Position numbers and translations under genes: made by a program. This document shows positions 51,673 through 60,970 of a stretch of 64,000 bases of DNA, piece by piece (the first letter of the stretch is position 1; the number at the start of each line of letters is the position of its first letter). The notes beneath the pieces are model-generated. The model made no database searches. It was not told where the DNA came from and was given only the letters and a program-made list of their open reading frames with translations. This stretch comes from Halobellus rarus (GTDB taxonomy: Archaea > Halobacteriota > Halobacteria > Halobacteriales > Haloferacaceae), in NCBI RefSeq assembly GCF_024494595.1, contig NZ_JANHDI010000015.1, positions 1-64,000 of the forward strand, in the 5' to 3' direction.

Positions 51673-52473
51673 GTGATCCCGCTCTCGTCGGTCGAAATCG
51701 GAGAACTCGCTGCCACGAACGTCGAAGCGGGCGTCTTCCTCGTCATCGGCGCGCTCGGCGGCGCACACTGTCTGGGGATGTGCGGACCGCTCGTGAGCGT
51801 CTACGCCGACCGGCTCGAAGCGACCGAGGACACCGGCGTCGGACTGTCGCTCCGGCAGGTCCGACAGCACGCCCTGTTCAACCTCGGGCGGGCCGGCGGC
51901 TACGCGGTGGTCGGTGCCGTGCTCGCACTCGTCGGTGCGGTCGCCGTCGGCGCGGCGGACTCGGTCGTCGCGTTCGGAAACGGTATCAGGGCGGCGACCG
52001 GCATCGTCGTCGGCGCGCTCATAATGGTGACTGGCGTCTCCTACCTCCGCGGCGGGACCGGTGGAGCGGTGCGCCTGCCCGGGCGGGTCTCGGCCGTGTT
52101 CACCCGGGTCAGCACCGCGCTCACGAGTCGGGTCGACACGCTCGTGGGCGACGCCCGGATCGCCGGCCTCGGGTTCGGGCACGCCTTTCTGCCCTGCCCG
52201 ATCACGTTCCCCGCGTACCTGTACGCGTTCGTGATCGGCGATCCACTGCGGGCGGCCTTCCTGCTGTCGCTCCTTGGACTCGGGACGTTCCCGACGCTGT
52301 TCGTCTACGGGACGGCGCTGGGGTCGCTGTCGGCGGGCCGCCGCCGGTCGCTGCACCGGGTCCTCGGCGCGGCGTTCCTCCTCCTGGGGTATCTGCCCCT
52401 GGCACACGGGCTGATGCTCGTCGGCATCCACATCCCGCACCCGATGGTTCCGATCTACCAACCGCTGGGGTAA
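51673..52473 (+). CDS. SafE/DsbD-like membrane protein
   Basis: A 266-residue protein with six or seven helices and the motif G-G-A-H-C-L-G-M-C-G-P (about 31-41) at the start of helix 1, typical for the PF13386 (DsbD_2, TauE/SafE-type) family. The same family (CcoH and similar) accompanies cytochrome oxidase genes and copper ATPases and is thought to work in copper delivery or disulfide exchange. The second F-L-P-C-P segment near 175 supplies the matching Cys. GTG 51673 is the start. Confidence 0.8.
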   Translation: MIPLSSVEIGELAATNVEAGVFLVIGALGGAHCLGMCGPLVSVYADRLEATEDTGVGLSLRQVRQHALFNLGRAGGYAVVGAVLALVGAVAVGAADSVVAFGNGIRAATGIVVGALIMVTGVSYLRGGTGGAVRLPGRVSAVFTRVSTALTSRVDTLVGDARIAGLGFGHAFLPCPITFPAYLYAFVIGDPLRAAFLLSLLGLGTFPTLFVYGTALGSLSAGRRRSLHRVLGAAFLLLGYLPLAHGLMLVGIHIPHPMVPIYQPLG

Positions 52474-52620
52474 CACTATGCTCTTGGGCGGAGAGATACG
52501 TATGGCAAAGCGCGCAAACAGCGTATCGAGGCGAACGGAAACGAGCACTGCGCACCCGACAGCCGGGACCACACGAGAGAGCGAATGGCAGACACACACG
52601 ACGCGTGCCGGAGCCGATCG

Positions 52621-55248
52621 ATGAGCGATGACGACGACGCAGCGACGTGTTCGCTCTGCGATCTGCCGACGCCGGACCCGCCGGTGAGCGACGGCGCGGT
52701 TTCGGGGACGTACTGCTGTCGCGGCTGTCTGGAGGTCTCGCGGGCGCTCGGCGGCCCGGATGCGATCGACGATGCCGAGGAGGCCGACGTGGCGGCGGCG
52801 CTCGGTGCGGACGAGACGGGAAACTCTCCCGGGGCGGAGCACGACGACGTCGACGACCCGGGCCCGCCGGAGGACGCCGAACAGACGTACCTCTCGGTCG
52901 ACGGGATGCACTGTGCGACCTGCGAGACGTTCATCGAGTCCACCGCCGCGAGCGACGACGGCGTCTACGCCGCCGAGGCGTCCTACGCGACGGATATGCT
53001 CTCTGTCACCTACGATCCCGAGCGCACCGACGTCGACGAACTCGGCCAGCACCTCCACCGCTACGGGTACGACGTCGGCGACCCGGAGGCGACGGGCGAA
53101 GACGACCGGTCGGGACTGGCGTCGTTCCTCATCGGCGGCGGCGTCTTCGGGATGATGGTGATGGTCTGGTACGCCGTCTTCCTGTACCCCACCTACCTCG
53201 GCTTCGAACCGCTCGTCGACCTCGGCGGCTTCGACGGCCTCTACGTCCTCGGGAACGTCTGGGTGATGTCCTCCATCGTGCTGTTCTACACCGGCTACCC
53301 GATCCTCCGCGGGGCGTACGTCAGCGTCCGCGCGGGGCAGCCGAACATGGACCTCCTCGTCGCCCTCGCTGCCGTCTCGGCGTACGTCTTCAGCGTCGGC
53401 GCGATGGTCGTCGGACGGACGCACGTCTACTTCGACGTGAGCGTCGCCATCGTGCTCGTCGTCACCCTGGGCAACTACTACGAGGACCGGATCAAACGCG
53501 GCGCGGCGAGTCGGCTGACGGACCTGACGAGCGCCCGCGTCGACGACGCGACCCGGCTCGCGGCGGACGGCGCGACGGAGACCGTCCCGGTCGAGGACCT
53601 AGCGTCCGGCGACCGGGTGCTCGTCAGACCGGGCGAACGGATCCCCGTCGACGGCGTCGTGGTCGAGGGGAGCGCCGCGATCGACGAGTCGCTCGTCACG
53701 GGCGAGTCGCTGCCGGACCGTCGGACCGCCGGCGACGACGTCCTCGGGGGGACCGTCGTCACCGACGATCCAATCACCGTAGAAGTGGGCGAGAGCGCCG
53801 ACAGCACGCTGGATCGGCTGGTCGAACGGCTCTGGCAGATCCAGTCCTCGCGCTCGGGGGCCCAGCGCCTCGCGGACAAGCTCGCGACGGTGTTCGTCCC
53901 GCTCGTCCTGACGCTCGCGGCGCTGACCACGGTCGGCCTCCTCGCGACCGGCACGCCGCTCGCGGGGTCGATCCTGACCGGGCTCACCGTGCTCGTCGTC
54001 TCCTGCCCCTGTGCGCTGGGGCTCGCGACTCCCCTGGCCGTCGCCGCGGGCGTCCGCGACGCCGCCGACGCGGGTATCGTCGTCGGGTCAGACGCCGTCT
54101 TCGAGGAGGTCCCTGACGCCGACGTCGTGGTCTTCGACAAGACCGGGACGTTGACCGACGGCCGGATGCGCGTCGTGGACGTCGTCGGCGGGAGCCGTCC
54201 GGGCGACACCGAAACGCCGTCCCGGGTCGGGGCCGCGCCCGACGGCGGCGAGGTCGAGAACGGCTTCAATGACCCCGACGGCGGCGAAGCCGAGGGAAGT
54301 CTCGGTGATCGCGACGCCGACGTCGGTGTGGCGCTCGAACTCGCGGCCGCGGTCGAGCGGTACGACTCGCACCCGATCGCCGCGGCGGTCGTCGACGCCG
54401 GCCCGGACGCGCTCCCCGAGGTACGCGACGCCGCCTCGCACCCGAAGGGGGTGACGGGACGCGTCGACCTGACGGACTGCGGCGGCCGGGCGGCGGACGC
54501 CGACGGGGAGACAGAGGTCGCCGTCGGCCACCCCGAGCTTCTGGAATCGCGCGGCATGGAGGTCTCCGACGACCTCGCGATGTCAGCAAAAGCGATCCGC
54601 GCGGACGGGAGCGTGCCGACCTTCGTCGGGTGGGACGGACGTGCGCGCGCCCTCCTCTCGGTCGGCGATGCGCCGCGGACCGAGTGGGACGCCGTCGTCA
54701 CCGACCTCGGAGCGGGGCGAGAGATCGTCGTCCTGACCGGCGACGACGAGCGGGCGGCGGCACAGTTCGAACGTCACGAGGCCGTCGACGAGGTGTTCGC
54801 CGGCGTGCCGCCGGAGGCGAAGGCCGAGACGGTGGGTCGGCTCCGCGCTCGCGGCACCGTCGCGATGGTCGGCGACGGCTCGAACGACGCGCCGGCGCTC
54901 GCGACGGCGGACGTCGGGATCGCGCTCGGCTCCGGCACCGACCTCGCCGGCAGCGCGGCCGACGCGGTGATCGTCGACCGCGGGCTCGACGCCGTCTCGG
55001 ACGTGTTCGACGTCGCCGGCGGGACCCACCGCCGCATCCGGGAGAACCTCGGGTGGGCGTTTGTGTACAACCTCGTCGCGGTCCCGCTGGCGATCGCCGG
55101 CCTGCTCAACCCGCTCTTGGCCGCCGTCGCGATGGGCGCGAGCAGCCTGCTCGTCGTCACCAACTCCTCCCGATCGATCCTCCGATCTCCCGCCGCCTCG
55201 AGCGACGAACCGAGAGCTACAAATCCCGGGACCGCCACCGACGAGTGA
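52621..55248 (+). CDS. copA: heavy-metal (copper) P-type ATPase
   Basis: A P1B-type ATPase of 875 residues. N-terminal module: C-S-L-C-D...Y-C-C-R-G-C, a Cys-rich metal-binding region, followed by a HMA domain with G-M-H-C-A-T-C (near 95). Membrane part holds the S-C-P-C-A-L-G ion site (near 461). D-K-T-G-T-L-T (near 505) carries the phosphorylated Asp, and G-D-G-S-N-D-A-P-A-L (about 755) closes the hinge. The layout (extra zinc-type N-terminal module, SafE-like gene upstream) is that of the FixI/CcoI/CtpA branch that loads copper to oxidases rather than only detoxifying. ATG 52585 is an alternative start. Confidence 0.9.
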   Translation: MSDDDDAATCSLCDLPTPDPPVSDGAVSGTYCCRGCLEVSRALGGPDAIDDAEEADVAAALGADETGNSPGAEHDDVDDPGPPEDAEQTYLSVDGMHCATCETFIESTAASDDGVYAAEASYATDMLSVTYDPERTDVDELGQHLHRYGYDVGDPEATGEDDRSGLASFLIGGGVFGMMVMVWYAVFLYPTYLGFEPLVDLGGFDGLYVLGNVWVMSSIVLFYTGYPILRGAYVSVRAGQPNMDLLVALAAVSAYVFSVGAMVVGRTHVYFDVSVAIVLVVTLGNYYEDRIKRGAASRLTDLTSARVDDATRLAADGATETVPVEDLASGDRVLVRPGERIPVDGVVVEGSAAIDESLVTGESLPDRRTAGDDVLGGTVVTDDPITVEVGESADSTLDRLVERLWQIQSSRSGAQRLADKLATVFVPLVLTLAALTTVGLLATGTPLAGSILTGLTVLVVSCPCALGLATPLAVAAGVRDAADAGIVVGSDAVFEEVPDADVVVFDKTGTLTDGRMRVVDVVGGSRPGDTETPSRVGAAPDGGEVENGFNDPDGGEAEGSLGDRDADVGVALELAAAVERYDSHPIAAAVVDAGPDALPEVRDAASHPKGVTGRVDLTDCGGRAADADGETEVAVGHPELLESRGMEVSDDLAMSAKAIRADGSVPTFVGWDGRARALLSVGDAPRTEWDAVVTDLGAGREIVVLTGDDERAAAQFERHEAVDEVFAGVPPEAKAETVGRLRARGTVAMVGDGSNDAPALATADVGIALGSGTDLAGSAADAVIVDRGLDAVSDVFDVAGGTHRRIRENLGWAFVYNLVAVPLAIAGLLNPLLAAVAMGASSLLVVTNSSRSILRSPAASSDEPRATNPGTATDE

Positions 55249-55253
55249 CTCCG

Positions 55254-55667
55254 ATGAGCCACGAGGAGAGCGCGATCGATTCTTCGGACCGGTTCGTCGG
55301 CGACGAGGCCTCTTCGGTCGAAGAGGCCCCCTCGGTCGACATCGACGGCCCTATCGAAATCGAGGGGAGCGACACACAGCCGACGGATCCCTACGAGGTG
55401 GACCTTCCAGCCGGGTGGTCGGCGCGCTCGCGCGACCAGACGACGGTGTACGAGAGCGACGGTGGCGACCACCGCGTCCGCCTCGTCGAGTTCTCGAGGG
55501 GGTTGTCGCTGTACTGGTGGGTCGACGTCTTCGTCCGCGACGGAGCCGAGTGGCGTCGATTGGAGGTCGGCCTCGGGGACAGTCACACCGATCCCGAGGA
55601 GGCCGCCGCGGCCGTCGAGTCGTATCTCGACCGCGTCGACAGCGAGACGGGTTGCGACGGTCGGTGA
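55254..55667 (+). CDS. hypothetical acidic protein
   Basis: A 137-residue protein. First 45 residues are a disordered acidic tail. Residues 46-137 have mixed alpha/beta composition (P-A-G-W-S-A-R-S-R-D-Q-T-T-V-Y-E-S, then L-Y-W-W-V-D-V-F-V-R). Haloarchaea have similar small proteins of unknown role. It starts 5 bases after the copper ATPase gene, so they may share a transcript. Confidence 0.65.
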   Translation: MSHEESAIDSSDRFVGDEASSVEEAPSVDIDGPIEIEGSDTQPTDPYEVDLPAGWSARSRDQTTVYESDGGDHRVRLVEFSRGLSLYWWVDVFVRDGAEWRRLEVGLGDSHTDPEEAAAAVESYLDRVDSETGCDGR

Positions 55668-55856
55668 CGGTTCCGCGTCGAGCGGACGGTCGGTGTCGAG
55701 TGACGGCTTCGATGCTGAGTGATCGCTCCGGTGATGAGTCTACCGCGCGGAGAGACCGACCAGGCCGAGCGGCGGCTTCCGAGCGTTCGGACGGGGAAGG
55801 ATTTCCGGACCCTCGGATGGGTCGGATTTTTTTCGATGCCACGCGAAGCCCCCGAT

Positions 55857-56711
55857 ATGAGTGAGTACGCGGCCGTCGAACTCCGACGAATCCTGGTCCC
55901 GGTCGACGGAAGCGAGAGTGCGGACTCGGCGCTCGATCACGCGGTGTCCCTCGCCAAAGCGGTGGGTGCCGAGATCCACCTCCTCTCGGTGGTGGATCCG
56001 TACGTGCTCTCCACGGTGGTCGAGCGCAAGGAAGTCGAAGTGGAACTCGAGGGAATCGTCCAGGACGCGGCGGCCCGCGTTCGGGACGCCGACGTCGAAG
56101 CCAGTACGACAGTCGAGGTGGGCTTCCCCCACGAGGAGATCCTCGACGCGGTCGCGGACGACGGAATCGACCTCGTCGTGATGGGGACGCACGGACGGAG
56201 CGGACTCCAGCGGTTCGTCCTCGGCAGCGTCGCGGAGAAGGTCGTCCGCCTCTCGCCGGTACCCGTGCTCACCGTGCGAACGGATGCAACCGGAACACGC
56301 CCCTACGAGGACATCGTCGTGCCGACGGACGGAAGCGAGGCAGCCGAACCCGCCGAGCGTTTGGGCGTCGATCTGGCCGGTCAGTTCGACGCCGTCGTTC
56401 ACGCGCTGTCGGTCGTCCCGAAGGGCCGCATCCGGTCGAGCGAGACGGTCGCGGCTCACGAGGAGGCGGCACGGAAGGCGGTCGACCGCGTCGTCGCACG
56501 CGGGAAATCGACCGGCGTCCGGACTTCCGAGACGGTCGACCACGGCATCCCGCACCGAACCATCGTGGACTACTGCGAGAACGCGGACGCCGACCTCGTG
56601 GTGCTCGGCACGCACGGCCGGACCGGCGTCGAGCGGTTCGTCCTCGGCAGCGTCGCGGAGAAGGTCGTCCGCCTCTCGGAGACGCCGGTGCTCGTCGTCC
56701 CCTCCCGGTGA
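55857..56711 (+). CDS. universal stress protein, two tandem UspA domains
   Basis: A 284-residue protein made of two UspA domains. The first (about 8-145) begins R-R-I-L-V-P-V-D-G-S, and the second (about 150-284) Y-E-D-I-V-V-P-T-D-G-S. Both carry the ATP-binding motif G-T-H-G-R-(S/T)-G plus R-F-V-L-G-S-V-A-E-K-V. Both ATP sites look intact. Such tandem proteins are cytoplasmic and stress-linked. Start at ATG 55857; an ATG 21 bases upstream in frame is also possible. It is separate from the copper block. Confidence 0.9.
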   Translation: MSEYAAVELRRILVPVDGSESADSALDHAVSLAKAVGAEIHLLSVVDPYVLSTVVERKEVEVELEGIVQDAAARVRDADVEASTTVEVGFPHEEILDAVADDGIDLVVMGTHGRSGLQRFVLGSVAEKVVRLSPVPVLTVRTDATGTRPYEDIVVPTDGSEAAEPAERLGVDLAGQFDAVVHALSVVPKGRIRSSETVAAHEEAARKAVDRVVARGKSTGVRTSETVDHGIPHRTIVDYCENADADLVVLGTHGRTGVERFVLGSVAEKVVRLSETPVLVVPSR

Positions 56712-56756
56712 GCCGGGAAACGTCACGCTTACTCCCGTCGCTCGCCAGCCCCGAGT

Positions 56757-57749
56757 ATGGGAGTTCCCTGCGTCCGCGTCCCGACCAGCGAGGGCGAGGC
56801 GACCCGCACGGCGCTGGCGGATCGCGACCTCGTCGACCGCGAGCACGAGATCACGGTCGAGTCCGGCGACCTCTACATCCCCGTGGCCGACCCGGATGCG
56901 GTCCCCGAGGAATACGAGGTCGTCGACCGCGACGTCCCCGCTCGCGAGACGCAGACGACGCCCGCGGACCTGCTGGGGTTCGAACCCTCCTACGAGCGAC
57001 TCGGCGACGTCGTGATCCTCGACGAGGACGACACCCAGCGGGCGCGCCGGATCGCCGACGCCATCGTCGAGTCCGACCTCCGCGCGCGGACGGTGGTGAA
57101 TCGAGCCTCGAAAGTCAAGGGCGAACTTCGGGTGCGCGAGTGGGACGTCCTGGTCGGCGAGTCGACGGAGACGGTCCACCGCGAGTACGGCTACGAGTTC
57201 GCCCTCGACATCGCGGCGGTGTACTTCTCGCCGCGGCTCGCGACCGAGCGCCACCGCGTGATCTCGCAGGTCGCGAGCGACGAGCGGGTGATCGACATGT
57301 TCGCCGGCGTCGGCCCGTTCGCGGTCCCGATGGCCGGCCGCGGCGCGGCGGTCGTCGGCTGCGATCTCAATCAGGTCGCAGTGGAGTACCTCCGCGAGAA
57401 CGCCCGTCGCAACGGCGTCGAAGACCGCGTGACGGCGATCCACGGCGACGTCCGCGACCTCGCGGAGGAGTACGCCGGCTGGGCGGATCGACTGGTGATG
57501 AACCTCCCGCACAGCGCCGGCGACTTCCTCGAGACGGCCGTCGAACTCGCGGGCGAGGAGTGCGTCCTCCACTACTACGACATCCAGCACGAGGACGACC
57601 CGTTCGGCCCGGGCGAGCGCGCCATCCGCGAGGCCGTCGCGGACGCCGACGCCGACTACGACGTCGCGGTCGAAACCGAGCGCGTCGTGCGCTCGTACGC
57701 CCCGCACGAGTACAACGTCTGTCTCGACGTTCGCCTCACCGCACGCTGA
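56757..57749 (+). CDS. trm5: tRNA (guanine-N1)-methyltransferase Trm5
   Basis: The product has 330 residues, the archaeal Trm5 that methylates G37 next to the anticodon with SAM and prevents frameshifts. SAM-binding motif I is D-M-F-A-G-V-G-P-F-A-V (about 180-190); the catalytic N-L-P-H-S-A-G-D-F-L is near 249, where N-L-P replaces the usual N-P-P-Y of other methylases, typical for Trm5. The D1 domain (1-70) is present and the length is normal. ATG 56757 is the start. The tRNA-Thr gene lies 56 bases downstream. Confidence 0.9.
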   Translation: MGVPCVRVPTSEGEATRTALADRDLVDREHEITVESGDLYIPVADPDAVPEEYEVVDRDVPARETQTTPADLLGFEPSYERLGDVVILDEDDTQRARRIADAIVESDLRARTVVNRASKVKGELRVREWDVLVGESTETVHREYGYEFALDIAAVYFSPRLATERHRVISQVASDERVIDMFAGVGPFAVPMAGRGAAVVGCDLNQVAVEYLRENARRNGVEDRVTAIHGDVRDLAEEYAGWADRLVMNLPHSAGDFLETAVELAGEECVLHYYDIQHEDDPFGPGERAIREAVADADADYDVAVETERVVRSYAPHEYNVCLDVRLTAR

Positions 57750-57804
57750 TTCGGAAGCCTTTTCTTACTCATCGCAGTACGGACGAGTGCGTCTCGACGA
57801 CCGC

Positions 57805-57877
57805 GCCGGTGTAGCTCAGCTGGCAGAGCGATTCCTTCGTAAGGAATAGGCCGAGGGTTCAAATCCCTCCACCGGCT
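57805..57877 (+). tRNA. tRNA-Thr (CGT anticodon)
   Basis: A full 73-base cloverleaf: acceptor GCCGGTG (57805-57811) pairs with CACCGGC (57870-57876), discriminator T at 57877. D arm starts GCTC at 57814. The anticodon stem ATTCC/GGAAT (57831-57835 and 57843-57847) encloses loop TTCGTAA with anticodon CGT at 57838-57840, which reads ACG (Thr). T arm GAGGG/CCCTC encloses TTCAAAT (57858-57864). No intron, and CCA is not encoded. A T-rich stretch at about 57759-57765 is the likely TATA region. Confidence 0.95.
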
Positions 57878-57886
57878 TTCTACTGC

Positions 57887-57955
57887 GAACCACGGTGAGC
57901 AGCGGAAGCCACGGAGGATTTGAACCAGGGAGGAGCTTTGCTCCGACCGTGGTTC
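57887..57955. repeat. inverted repeat after tRNA-Thr with T-arm-like core
   Basis: Arms GAACCACGGT (57887-57896) and ACCGTGGTTC (57946-57955) are perfect 10-base inverted copies. Inside lie a GGAGC-TTT-GCTCC hairpin (57932-57944) and, on the minus strand, GGTTCAAATCC (57916-57926), identical to the T-arm core of the tRNA just upstream. It may be a remnant of an attachment site or of a decayed tRNA. Confidence 0.5.
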
Positions 57956-58015
57956 ACAATCTCTCCTACGGCTCTTTTTACTGAACGTCGTGAAAACACG
58001 GGGCCGCGCCAGTCG

Positions 58016-58186
58016 CTACGCCCCCCTCAACACCCGCGGCACGACTACCAATTCGACGACGGCGACGCCGAGGAGGAGCCACCGGGTCGTGCCCTCGAAG
58101 AACGTGAACGCGACGAACGCGATGATCAGAGCGCTCCCGATCCCCATACCGTTGCGGACCTCCGAGCGTTCGAAGGGCGAACTCAT
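58016..58186 (-). CDS. small membrane protein
   Basis: A 56-residue protein, M-S-S-P-F-E-R-S-E-V-R-N at the start and two hydrophobic segments (about 13-28 and 33-53), ending in R-V-L-R-G-A. Such small hydrophobic proteins with S-P-F-E-R are frequent in haloarchaea. ATG 58186 was chosen over an in-frame ATG 27 bases upstream. Function unknown. Confidence 0.6.
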   Translation of the reverse strand: MSSPFERSEVRNGMGIGSALIIAFVAFTFFEGTTRWLLLGVAVVELVVVPRVLRGA

Positions 58187-58275
58187 ACCAGAAACAGCGT
58201 GCGCAGCGGACAAAGTCGTTCGGCCGGGGGGCGACCGCTCTCAAACGAGGTATTCCCGCGTCCCGTAGCCGTCCG

Positions 58276-60768
58276 TTACCGCTCCTTCGAGGCCCGCCGA
58301 ACGGCGGGCGTCTCGTCGAGCGACCCTTCGACCTCGAAGACGCCGACCGTTCCGACGGCCGCGGTCGACCCGTGCCCGTCCCGTTCGCCGTCGCCTCCGA
58401 GCGGGTTCGTCGCGTCGACGCCGGCTAACAGATTCGTCGCGTCGACGCTGTCGGGGAGGTCGACCAGGATCGGTTCGGCCTCGAAGTTGAGCACGACGAG
58501 CACTCGTTCGGGGTCGGCGTCGTCGGGGTCGCTCGCGTCCCGGACGAAGAGCGTCGCGGCCGCGTCAGTCGGCCGGTCGAGCGGTTCGATCCCGGCATCG
58601 GTGTGAAGCGCGTCGAGGTCGTGGTAGCGACCGATCAGGCGCTCGTAGAACGCCAAGTGGTCCTCGTCGTAGTCGTTCCAGTTCATAAACGCCCGCTGTC
58701 GGCCGCCGGGGCGGACGTCGGCCGCGGGATCGACGTCGCCACTCGGTTTCAGGCCGCGGTCGTCGGCGTCGTCGCCTTCGTCCACGCGTCCCGTCCCGTA
58801 GCGGCTGATCGCCCGCTCCGCGCCGTAGTAGACGGTCGGGATTCCCGGGAGCGTCACGGCGGCAGCGAAGCACGCCCGTTGGAGCGCGGCAGCGCGCTCC
58901 CACGCAGACTCCGTGAGGTCGTCGTGGTCGGGATCCAGCGGATCGACCGCGGCGGCGTTGAGCAGGCGGTGTTCGTCGTGGTTCTCGATGCTGTTGAGAA
59001 GCAGAGAGTAGTCCGGGTGGCCCTGCTCCCGGCGGTCGAGGACGGCCTCGACGAGGTCCTGTGGGTGCGGGCTGTCGGTGGAGTCGAGGTGTGATCTGCG
59101 GGCGGCCTCGAACGCGGTCTCGCCCCCGTTATCGTCCGTCCCCACCGAGCGCGAGCGAGCGACGTCCCGAGCGGCGTCGGTGAACCCGGTCGTGTCGCAA
59201 TGCACGTCGAACTCCGACGCCGAGAAGGCCGGATCGTTCGGGATCGCCTCGTCGAGCAGGACGAACTCGCCGTCGTTCGCCCTGACCAGCTCCCGGAGTT
59301 CCTTCCAGAATCCGTGCTGGACGCCGAAGGCGATGTCGCACCGGAAGCCGTCGACGCCGACCTCGCGGGACCAGAAGTCCGCGACTGTGAGCACGTACTC
59401 CCGCAGCGCGACGTTGTCGTAGTTCCAGTTCGGCATCCATCGACTGCCCGCGAAACCGGTCGAACGGGGGGCCGCTTCGAGGGTCGTGCCGTCGGGGGCC
59501 AATCGGGGAACGTCCGCGCGGTCCCACCAGTCGAACGTGCGGGCGTCCTCGTTCCACTGCAGGATCCGGAACCCGTCGAGATCGCCGTCGTCCGGGATCG
59601 TTCCGGTCGACCACGCGATCGACGACGCGAACTCGTCGATTCCGAGCCCCGCGTGACTGACCACCAGATCGAAGACGACTCTGATTCCTCGCTCGTGGCA
59701 GGCCTCGACGAACTCGCCGTAGGCGTCGAGCGGATCTGTCCCCGGGGGCACGAGGTCGGGCGCGATGTCGAAGTAGTCGGTCGTTCCGTACCCGTGCGGG
59801 CCGCCGGGCGGGTACTCCCGCGTCGGACTCACCGCGGGGACGACCGGCGTGAGCCAGACGACGTCGACGCCGAGTCGCGAGAGGTACTCTACCCCCCGCG
59901 CCCCGGTCGATTCGTCGCCCTCGATCAGCGTCTCGAACGTCGTCTCACCGCGCGTTCCGGCCCACGAACGCGGGAAGATCTGGTACAGGACCGCGTCCCG
60001 AAGCCACTCCGGAGGCCGGTTCGGACGTTCGACCGCCCCGTCGGGCGACAGTTCGAGCACGTCCTGGACGCTCGCGCAACGGCCGTCGTACGCCGCCGCG
60101 TGGATTCGACCCCGTTCGCCGTCGAGGGCGTCGAGCGAGACCGTCGCGGACCGGCCGTCCGCCGCGGTTTCGATCGAGTCGTCCGCGAGCGGGTCGCGGT
60201 CGTCCGCCAGGAAGACCACGACCGGAGCCTCGATCGCCACGCCGCTCTCCGGGGCGAGCGCGGCGTTCGATTCGACGTGAAACTGCTCGGTCGACGAATC
60301 GAACCGCCCATCGAGCTCCAGCCGCGGCCGCGATCCGGTGGTTTCGCGTTCGGGAAACGCGAAGACGGTCAGTTCGTGGACGCCGTCCGGCGCGTCGAGC
60401 GCGAGGACGTACTCTCCGGGAACGTCGGCTTCGAACTCGGCGACGTGGTCGAGGCCGTGATCGTACCTGGGTAGCGTCGTCGACGTGGCGAAAGACAGCA
60501 CGTCGCCGTCGCTTCCGGCGGGAGTGGAGACGACGTCCCACTCGAAGTCGTCCCGGGCGTACGGTTCGGGGGTTCGTCGCGGTTCCGGGACGCGCGGTGC
60601 GAGGCCGTCCCGATCGGTCGGTCCGGCCGCGACCTCGACGCCCGTCCCGGTGGTGTCGGCCCCGAGGACGAAGATCGGATCGCGGAGCGGTTCCCCGACG
60701 TGGACGAACCGCGGCGGGCCGGGGTGGTGGGAATCGACGGGCGTCCGCGGGTGGAAGTCGTGAGTCAT
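58276..60768 (-). CDS. alpha-amylase family glycoside hydrolase (GH13)
   Basis: A protein of 830 residues. The N-terminal 265 residues hold beta-sandwich-like domains; from W-L-R-D-A-V-L-Y-Q-I-F-P the GH13 barrel starts. Catalytic residues are D478 (G-F-R-C-D-I-A-F), E507 (L-L-D-E-A) and D598 (I-E-N-H-D-E-H). No Sec or Tat signal is visible, so it probably acts inside the cell on maltodextrins or a storage glucan. The N-terminal domains recall neopullulanase/maltogenic enzymes. ATG 60768 is preferred to an in-frame start at 60879. A smaller open frame inside is a shadow. The gene stands alone. Confidence 0.88.
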   Translation of the reverse strand: MTHDFHPRTPVDSHHPGPPRFVHVGEPLRDPIFVLGADTTGTGVEVAAGPTDRDGLAPRVPEPRRTPEPYARDDFEWDVVSTPAGSDGDVLSFATSTTLPRYDHGLDHVAEFEADVPGEYVLALDAPDGVHELTVFAFPERETTGSRPRLELDGRFDSSTEQFHVESNAALAPESGVAIEAPVVVFLADDRDPLADDSIETAADGRSATVSLDALDGERGRIHAAAYDGRCASVQDVLELSPDGAVERPNRPPEWLRDAVLYQIFPRSWAGTRGETTFETLIEGDESTGARGVEYLSRLGVDVVWLTPVVPAVSPTREYPPGGPHGYGTTDYFDIAPDLVPPGTDPLDAYGEFVEACHERGIRVVFDLVVSHAGLGIDEFASSIAWSTGTIPDDGDLDGFRILQWNEDARTFDWWDRADVPRLAPDGTTLEAAPRSTGFAGSRWMPNWNYDNVALREYVLTVADFWSREVGVDGFRCDIAFGVQHGFWKELRELVRANDGEFVLLDEAIPNDPAFSASEFDVHCDTTGFTDAARDVARSRSVGTDDNGGETAFEAARRSHLDSTDSPHPQDLVEAVLDRREQGHPDYSLLLNSIENHDEHRLLNAAAVDPLDPDHDDLTESAWERAAALQRACFAAAVTLPGIPTVYYGAERAISRYGTGRVDEGDDADDRGLKPSGDVDPAADVRPGGRQRAFMNWNDYDEDHLAFYERLIGRYHDLDALHTDAGIEPLDRPTDAAATLFVRDASDPDDADPERVLVVLNFEAEPILVDLPDSVDATNLLAGVDATNPLGGDGERDGHGSTAAVGTVGVFEVEGSLDETPAVRRASKER

Positions 60769-60970
60769 CGGTCTGGAAACCGCCGGGGAAGCGTCGCGAG
60801 CGGTGGAATCCGCCTCGGCCGTCGCGAGCGGTGGGTCTGCCGACGCCCGGGATCTCGTTGCGTCTGCTACCACCGACATCGGCCTAAGGATTGGGGCGCA
60901 GCGAACGGCGGAGGGGAGAGTGCGGTCCAGTCCGCGTCCTTTATCTCGAAGCCGCGGTCACCGGACAGGT

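Noticed and set aside
51496..53424. 642-codon minus-strand open frame opposite the SafE-like and copper ATPase genes
   Set aside because: Antisense to P-type ATPase with all motifs; composition is Arg/Asp/His-rich noise.
55740..57707. Long minus-strand open frame opposite the stress protein and Trm5
   Set aside because: It lies antisense to two well-supported genes and its translation is Asp/Arg/Val-rich without motifs, as expected from GC-rich third positions on the coding strand.
57901..57960. Second tRNA gene on the minus strand
   Set aside because: Only the T-arm core is present; neither anticodon stem nor acceptor stem can be formed.
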